Assembly: GCA_003290165.1 (NCBI GenBank)
Contig: QNQO01000797.1
Span: 372,001 to 436,000 of the forward strand
Direction: 5' to 3'
From: Berberis thunbergii
Taxonomy: Eukaryota; Streptophyta; Magnoliopsida; Ranunculales; Berberidaceae
DNA: 64,000 nucleotides
The translations under genes were made by a program, and so were the position numbers. The first letter of the stretch is position 1, and every line of letters starts with the position of its first letter. Below are positions 57,043 through 64,000 of this stretch, piece after piece. A model generated the notes under the pieces. That model saw nothing but the letters and a program-made list of their open reading frames with translations, did no database searches and was not told the origin of the DNA.

Positions 57043-59450
57043 AACTCAACCAAATGCGACAACGCAAGAAGATGAAATCAAGTCATGCACCAAATAAGTC
57101 AAAGTCAACCAAACACGAAGTCATTTTAAGAGGCCGAAATCAGAGATATGAAGACTAGTCAAGCAATGTTAAAGCTTCAAGAAAACAAGTTCAAGATGGT
57201 TCAAGTTCAAAAAGGAACGACCATGCCAAGTGGCATCTGAAGACAATGCAAAATAGCTTATGGATGGCCAAATTTTAAATGTAGTGTCAAAAGCTATTTG
57301 GAGGCAAAAATGTGTGGGAACCAATATTCAAAGTTTGAATTTGGGTCATCATCTTACATGAGAATGAATATTTTCATAAGAGAGTATTCTCACTTTAGAC
57401 ATGCCCATGCGCTTAAAGGAGATATTCATGTCAAGTACAATGACATGTGACTAGGAGAAAATTTTGTTTTAAAAAAAATTGTTTGGGTAGAGCAAAGTCG
57501 ACTTCACCCCTGAAATGTCTATGTCAGTAGAAGAACGTTCTGATAAAGCAAATAGATGATTTGAATCTTGTCGTTCTGAAAGGCATATCTAAAGTTAGTG
57601 AAGTCGACTTTATCTCTCTATGACCAATCTATAAGTAATTTTATTCTCATTTTCCTTCATCAACTTTGGGAGTTGAAGAGAAATTTATTAGAATTATTCA
57701 AGAGCAGCAGATCCAGCAAAAAGAATAACAAGTTTCTCCCCATTTTCAAGAGGAAATCTCTCAATCTCTCTTTTTCATCTTTGAGTGAGCTTCAAAAGAA
57801 AATAAGAGAGATCTAGAGCTCAAGTTAAGAGTTTAATCTAGATCGAACAACTTCTTTGTTTGAGATTTAAAGTCAAAGAGAAACCTTTTATTTGTCTTCC
57901 CAAACCTTCATACTTGCAGGGGTGAACCTCACCTCTATTCTATAAAAGAGTGAGAGATTAGAGCTTAAACTTTATTTCATCCGTCTATTTGAGAGGGATC
58001 ATTAGAAAACCTTTTTGAGTGTTAGCTTGCCTAAACTCAACCAACCCCGTGTGGGTTTTTGAATCCCTGGAGTGGATTCGTATGAGTAAGTGTCATAGAT
58101 GATCCCAAGTAAGTTGTAAGTCTTGGTTGTGTTGCATTCCATGATGGTGTGATTAGTGACTATTCAATGATCACGTGAAACACGAACATAAAACCAAATG
58201 GTATCTCCAGAATCCTAAGTACATGTTTGTAAGACTTGGTTGTGGTTGCATCCTATGTGACTACTAAGGTGTTCGTAAGATTCGCAGAGTGGAGCATTCG
58301 TTTTGTGTCATAGAAAGTTTTGTTGGAGCGGGTGAATTTGACATTTTGAGGATTTATAACGTTATTTGAGAGTGTAACTTTCTTTTAATCAACTACTAAA
58401 AGCTTGAGGCTTGCGAGCCATTTTAATCGATGAAGTAATTGGTCGAGGTTAATCAAATTTTGGCTTAGGTGAACCTTGTTATACTTGTGTGGTATTGTCT
58501 ACTCCCATTTATTTACATACTTTGAATGCATGACTGTTTATCTTACTATCTTTGATATCTCATATTGCATATTTTAAGTTGTATTGTTTTTACAAATCAT
58601 AGTTTAGCTCGCTTAGTCTGTGCATCAAGGTTTAAATCTACTTTGCAAAAGTATTTCTTTTAGATCGGTTTTAGATCCCAAGACTTGTGAGACCACAAAC
58701 TTAGAAGTGAATCATTTCATTCTCTACACTTATATTTGAACTTTTTTTATTAGTGTTAATGTCTAATAGATTATTGTGAGTACGAAGTGTTTATTAAATG
58801 ATAAAATAGCCTACTAACCTTGCATTATAAAGTTTTTCAAAAAAAAAATGTTTTGTCAAAAAGAGACAACCCTTTCTAGCCTTGCTCATTATATCTTAGG
58901 GCACCCGTGAGTGACAACTTACCACTGCACTTTCATGAAGTTCCAAAACACGAAGGGATTCAACTAAAACCGAGTTATGAAATGTGATTAGCTCAAGCAA
59001 CAACTATTTACCAACAACTCGTCATCACTATCTCGTTTGATTTGAAGTGTGATTCAATCGAAATTAATTACCAAAGTAATCTCATAGAAAATTGACCCTC
59101 TCTCACAACTCATACAAACCATCTCTAGCAAACCCTAGTTCTCTCTGACTTGAGGAGAGTAGAGTACAATATAGAAGGACATCTACTCTCCTTTTGTGCC
59201 TCTTTAAAGTGGGTAAGTAAGGATGCAAAATTTCATCTGTTGATCCATTATCGAATTGCCAAAATCTCTATGTAGTCTCGATATTAACATAAAACTTTTG
59301 TGGAAGGAGTTGCGTGCAAGTTACATGCTCCTTAACTATGGGGTATTTGCATTTTTATTGAACATGAAATGTCTCACCATAGTTAGCATCGTTGAACAAA
59401 CAGTGAAGACTCAATTTTGCACTAAATTTGTGAATATGGATAAAGTTTGT
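57043..59450. other. Gene-free stretch, possibly LTR-derived
   Basis: No coding region supported. TATAAAAGAGTGAGAG at 57941-57956 and the surrounding text (GGGGTGAACCTCACCTC) resemble the promoter part of an LTR, but no PBS, PPT or partner LTR was found. A frame at 57598-57816 is Ser/Lys-rich and short. Confidence 0.35.
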
Positions 59451-59689
59451 AACTAATTTGTATTACGCTTAAATAATGCGGTAACAAAACATATAAATAA
59501 CCCTAAAAAAATCGTAGACAAAAAATTTACATTGGTGGTGTCCCTGAGTGGAAATTGTGGATAGAAAACAACTCCCTTTTGAAAACAATGCCTCAATTTA
59601 AGCTTGGTGGCGGCAGTAGACGGAAACGGTGGGTACGTATAGTCACTGAAAAAATTGTCGTGAAGGAACAAAGAAGAGAAAACTTTTAT

Positions 59690-62256
59690 CCCTCTTCTCT
59701 GTCTGACAAGTCTAATTCCTTGAAACCCTAACACCCCCAACCCCCACCCCGTCCGTCCGCGTCCGCAAACACACTCCCTCTTCACTTTTAAACCAAACCC
59801 TAACATCTCTCGCATTATCCAAGGAGCTCCCAATCTCGCTCTTCAACTGCTTTCGATTCGATTTCTTTATGTGTTTCGGGCGATTTCAATCCAACTTCTT
59901 CGCTTCGTTCTCATCTCACTTCGATTGTTAGGTAAGACTAAGGAGTAAGTTTTTAGTGGTATAGACAGTGGATAACGTCTTGAACTTTTTTTTTTTAGTC
60001 TTTTGATTCGTCAATGTTTCAGTTGTGTTACCTACATTCCATTGTATTAATCTTTATGCTTTTATACACTTAGAATTTCAAATTCATGTATAATTTTGGA
60101 TATCACTGCAATGGGTTGCTTTCAAATTTTGCATTTGTTATCTCATATGCTTCCAAGTTTAATTTTTTGTTTTACTGCAATTGTTTTTTTTTTTTTTGGG
60201 TTGTTCTTTGCAAATAAAAAGGATTTTTAATCAATTGTAGTATATTTATCTATTTGTACAAAACATTTATAATTGATATTTGGTTTTCCTTAGCATTAGT
60301 TATTTATTGATATTTTGGCCACTATTCTAGTTGCCAACTTATCAATAAATTGTCTCAATGGTTGTTGACAATTATCTCCATGATATACCTTCATTGTTTG
60401 AGGTCATTAGCACCCAGTTATTGTTTATGCCAAGGATTATCATGCTTTTAGTTCAACTTGGCACTTAAAAAGTACAACATTGATGGTGTACATTATAGTT
60501 CCTTTAGTTAAATTTTGAAGAAGAACCTACTTTATTGTCCGAAAAACTGGCAACGGTTGTTTTGAATACTATGCTTGACTACGAGTATTATCTTACGATT
60601 TAAAGAAGATTAGAAGGTGTTTTAAGAGCTTTTGCAACATGTAAAGGTTTTGAGCTGCTAGGTTAATCACATTTTCCACTTGAACTTAATATTTTGTGTG
60701 TGTAGTTCATCTTTTGAAACAAAAAAGAAAGGGTAATGTGCATCACGCATGTTTGACATGTTAAAAAAATGAAATCAACAAATTACTTTTTTTCTTTCCT
60801 TTTGATTACCAAACAATATGTGAAGAATATTGGCATTGATTTTTTCTTTGTTGTTTTTTTCAGCTATATAAATCTTTGATTGTTCATAGTTATACGATAT
60901 ACTAGTTAATTGCCTTTGGGCTAGATTTGGGACCTAAGCCGAGAACTATCATGTCTGCAAATAGAGATTCAGATCCCTCTTTAGGGTATCTGACTCGCAA
61001 GGACACTGAAGTGAAACTTCCTCGTCCCACCAGGGTCAAGAACAAGACTCCTGCTTCAATTCAAATCACTGCTGAGCAAATCCTAAGGGAAGCTCGAGAG
61101 CGACAGGAGGCTGAGATCAGACCTCCCAAGCAGAAGATCACTGACCCCACCGAGCTAGCAGATTATCGTCTTCGCAAGCGCAAAGAATTTGAAGACCTGA
61201 TTAGGCGTGTTCGATGGAACATTGGAGTTTGGATCAAATATGCCCAATGGGAAGAATCACAAAAAGATTTTGCTCGTGCCCGCTCTGTTTGGGAGCGTGC
61301 TTTAGAGGTCGATTACCGAAATCACACTCTCTGGCTTAAATATGCTGAGGTCGAGATGAAGAACAAGTTCATCAATCATGCTAGGAATGTATGGGATCGC
61401 GCAGTGTCTTTACTCCCCAGGGTTGATCAGCTTTGGTATAAATACATCCACATGGAGGAGATGCTTGGCAATGTTGCTGGTGCTAGACAAGTTTTCGAGA
61501 GATGGATGGGTTGGATGCCTGATCAACAAGGTTGGCTTTCATACATCAAGTTTGAACTTCGCTACAATGAGATTGATCGAGCTAGGAAGATATTTGAGAG
61601 GTTCGTAGATTGCCACCCCAAAGTTGGGGCTTGGATTCGGTTTGCTAAATTTGAGATGAAGAATGGAGAGATTGACAAGGCACGAAGCTGTTATGAGCGA
61701 GCTATAGAGAAACTTGCAGATGATGAGGAGGCTGAGCAATTATTTGTCGCCTTTGCTGAGTTTGAGGAAAGGTGTAAGGAGACGGATCGGGCAAGGTGTA
61801 TCTATAAGTTTGCACTTGATCACATACCCAAGGGGCGTGCTGAAGATTTGTATCGAAAGTTTGTAGCATTTGAGAAGCAGTATGGAAATAAGGAGGGCAT
61901 TGAAGATGCAATTGTTGGGAAGAGAAGGTTCCAGTACGAGGATGAGGTGAAAAAGAATCCTTCTAACTATGACCCATGGTTTGATTACATTCGTTTAGAA
62001 GAAAGTGTTGGGAACAAAGAACGGATTAGAGAAGTTTATGAAAGAGCAATTGCAAATGTTCCTCCTGCTGAAGAGAAGCACTATTGGCAGCGGTATATTT
62101 ATTTGTGGTAGGTTTCTAGAAATATGAATTATTTGAAATTTTAAAAAATTCTTTTATATGTAATTGTTTTTACTGTTTCTTATCATATAGGATAAACTAT
62201 GCACTGTATGAAGAGCTTGACGCCGGAGACATGGACCGAACAAGGGACGTGTACAG
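59690..62256 (+). CDS. CRNKL1: Crooked neck-like pre-mRNA splicing factor (CRNKL1/Clf1/Syf3), 5' part
   Basis: A 5'UTR exon ends at 59931 (TTAG|GTAAGACTA), a 932-bp intron follows to the acceptor TTTTTTTCAG at 60863, and the coding exon runs from ATG 60951 to 62107, then 62191-62256, ending at a phase-2 donor. The product starts [20 protein letters not shown] and has [31 protein letters not shown], then repeated HAT (half-a-TPR) units such as [46 protein letters not shown] and [18 protein letters not shown]. This is a scaffold of the Prp19-associated spliceosome complex, in the nucleus. 407 of about 700 residues are in the window; the rest lies beyond a long intron. An in-frame TTG 24 bp upstream is not the start: related proteins begin at this Met. 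No lesion seen. Confidence 0.95.
59722..59804 (+). promoter_or_regulatory. Telo-box motifs at the 5' end of the CRNKL1 gene
   Basis: GAAACCCTAACACC at about 59722-59735 and CAAACCCTAAC at about 59795-59805 contain AAACCCTAA-type telo-boxes, which in plants are frequent near the start of housekeeping genes for translation and RNA processing. They lie just upstream of, or inside, the inferred first exon; the transcription start is not visible. Confidence 0.6.
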
Positions 62257-63183
62257 GTAATTTGATTTTTTTAGTCAATGACTTTTTCTATTTTTGTGAT
62301 TAGTATTGTTTGTAGTTACTATTTTTCTTAGACTAAAAGATTAAGATAGTTGTTGGGTCCTTTACTTTGACATGTTGTGATTGTTTGGTTTATATTTGGT
62401 TATTTTGTAACTTGATCCGAAATAATGTCCTTGTGCTTCAAATCATAAAAGCCCCAACTTTGTAAGAGCAGGGAAATAATTCAACAACAGTCCCAGTTTG
62501 GTAAGATTAAAGAGTGAGAGAAATTTTCGAACTGAGGTCAGAACCTTCTATTCAGCAAAACTCACGTGTTTATATAAACAAAAATGAAGAATAGGTCAAA
62601 TGTGTGAGAGGGTCTTACTCAGTAGTACAAGAGGGAGCACTATCCATTCATTTGTATTTTTTGTTAGATGGACATTCCAGTTGATCAAATAGTGAGCATC
62701 TGACCCACTGGATGTAATTTTTTTGTATGGAAGTTCACATCCAGGCCAGTTGCAGCTTCTAACCATAAAAAAAACCCTGCAAGGCTTGCACTTGATTACT
62801 GAGTTGTTTTATGAGATTTGGGATGTTATGGCCATATTGGAGGTTTTAGGATTGCATGAGAATGCTTAGGTGGGTACTCTTGTTGGCGTCACCTTTTCAA
62901 ATAGATACTAGTGCCATCTCTCGTACCATCGACCATCACTATGAATGGTAGAGGGCTTGCATGAGAACCGAGTTAAAATAAAGTTTTTCATGGGTTAGCT
63001 AAAATGATTGGGGGATTAGTAACATAACTTACTCAAGGTGCTTAGGTCCTATGGGAGTCGCTCAATTAGTCACTAATCTCCACTCTACAGTAGAGTCAAT
63101 CAGTCAATGTTACACATGAAGATTCATATCATAGAATGGAAGATGAAAGCTAGGTAACCCTCACAAGAATTTTAGTAAGAGTC

Positions 63184-63244
<61 letters not shown>
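63184..63244. repeat. (AAT)n microsatellite
   Basis: About 20 uninterrupted ATA/AAT trinucleotides. Confidence 0.98.
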
Positions 63245-63245
<1 letters not shown>

Positions 63246-63249
63246 TGTT

Positions 63250-63500
63250 GATTCGTCCAAAAATTGTCCTCCTGTGAGTTTGATTTGCAAAACCACAGAC
63301 TATCAAAGACCACCTTTTTGGTGGCCAAAGGCACTCCGATGCTTAAGTCAGTAACTCTGTTGGAAGAAAGAAGTAAATCTGAACAAAACTCGGTTAAAGT
63401 TGCATACATTTCTCGAAAGTTTCCTTTACCTTTGTTGAAAGTTCCTTTACCTTTTATAATGGCCGTAGTTAACTCTCTGCGTGACTTAAGCATGTGAGGT
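63250..63500. mobile_element. LTR-like fragment related to the Tat-like gypsy LTR
   Basis: GGTGGCCAAAGGCACTCCGA followed by TGCTTAAGTCAGT is parallel to GGTGGCCGAAGGCACTTCGA and TGCTAAAGTTAGG in the 5.8-kb LTR, with a similar upstream text (GCAAAACCACAGAC... / CCACCTTTTTGGTGG). Homology fades after about 63370. A partial or related LTR inside the intron. Confidence 0.5.
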
Positions 63501-63548
63501 GCAATGGGAGGAGATGTTTCTGTAAGTCTTCTCCTTAATGAATATGCG

Positions 63549-64000
63549 TAGGGGTGGGCACGGTTCGGATCGGTTCCAAATTTGAAGGAACCTAACTCGA
63601 ACCGTTTACATTGTAACGGATCCGGTTCGGTTCGGTTCCCTTCATTTTGATAATTGGAACCGAACCTAACTCGAACCGTTTAGAACGGTTCGGTTCCTAC
63701 GGTTGCAAACGGTTCCAATCATATTCATACAATTCATATTCATATAGATCATACAAAAAATTGATGCATCATATTCATCCAGAAGATCCAATCAAGAACA
63801 GGAAAAAAAATTTCACACATTGCAGAACTTAAAACATTTCCTAACTTGCATATTCTTCTTCAATATGTGGTCGATCTCATCCCCTCCTAACTGCACCAAT
63901 CAAGCAACAAACAAACAACCATTACTATAGCAATACACTTTCCTAAATGAGAACCCTAAATTATTGCATGTAGAGACAGAGGAGTCAGGAGATAAACAAC
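63549..64000. mobile_element. hAT-MITE, left end only
   Basis: TAGGGGTGGGCACGGTTCGG begins at 63549, followed by repeated CGGTTCGGTTCGG, GAACCGAACC and AACGGTTCGG motifs in both orientations, as in plant hAT MITEs with TAGGGGTGGGCA ends. The right end is outside the window or lost. Confidence 0.6.

Larger units (their letters stand above)
62257..64000. other. Intron 3 of the CRNKL1 gene, containing repeats
   Basis: From the donor after 62256 to the window end no further CRNKL1 exon (expected to continue ECLKLIPH-like text) is found, so the intron exceeds 1.7 kb, far larger than the 83-bp intron before it. It contains an (AAT)n run, an LTR-like fragment and a hAT-MITE end. Confidence 0.75.

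Noticed and set aside
57043..58700. Possible LTR of a further retrotransposon
   Set aside because: TATA-like motif and general wording only; no partner LTR, PBS, PPT or target duplication found.
59453..59833. 126-codon minus-strand frame
   Set aside because: Antisense to the promoter and first exon of the CRNKL1 gene; no family match.
60927..60950. Upstream in-frame extension of CRNKL1
   Set aside because: Begins at a TTG, not ATG; related proteins start at the Met at 60951.

Overview
The window is nuclear DNA of a flowering plant: spliced GT-AG genes, AT-rich intergenic sequence, and almost every superfamily of plant transposable element (Ty3/gypsy, Ty1/copia, CACTA, hAT, PIF/Harbinger, Mutator, RTE and another LINE, SINE-like pieces, MITEs). 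Low GC and element types suggest a non-grass angiosperm; the species cannot be named from this sequence. I see no CRISPR array, phage, operon or previously undescribed enzymatic system. The interest lies in how elements are nested, which parts they have lost, and a few structural oddities.

Left edge (1-5.8 kb): four exons of the N-terminal part of a full-size ABCG/PDR transporter on the + strand, ending at 1512 with no later exon found. Then a 0.8 kb direct tandem duplication carrying a CACTA-type end, and a small Mutator-type MITE with a perfect 9-bp target duplication. 5784-14428 is a full-length, old Ty3/gypsy element (Tat-like) on the minus strand, with both LTRs, target duplication ACTCC, PBS, gag, protease, RT, two RNase H regions, integrase, a 198-bp tandem array and an antisense promoter/poly(A)-like unit. 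From 14.7 to 24.9 kb a ~0.7 kb repeat occurs three times in tandem; the middle copy is split by a 7.1 kb CACTA element (structurally complete tnpA, gutted tnp2), and an 862-bp hAT element sits at its far end.

Centre (25-39 kb): a fold-back element, a decayed PIF/Harbinger element with both its genes, an old LINE fragment, a Tourist-like MITE and a nearly full-length RTE-type LINE. 39578-44639 is a young Ty1/copia element on the minus strand with matching 175-bp LTRs, target duplication TGAAT and an initiator-Met PBS. Its leader holds a minisatellite that stays open in several frames. 45.0-49.7 kb is an unidentified decayed gene region interrupted by a hAT element (itself holding a tRNA-like head and a hairpin MITE) and by a second Harbinger-type element.

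Right part (49.8-64 kb): an orphan copia LTR with PBS, a SINE-like sequence, a gypsy PBS/LTR remnant whose PBS flank was split by a hAT element, a MuDR transposase N-terminal fragment, another hAT MITE and long stretches without recognisable genes. The one clearly functional-looking gene is at 59.7-62.3 kb (+): the 5' half of a Crooked-neck/CRNKL1 (Clf1/Syf3) pre-mRNA splicing factor, with a 5'UTR intron and telo-box motifs. Its third intron runs to the window end and contains a microsatellite, an LTR-like fragment and a hAT-MITE end.
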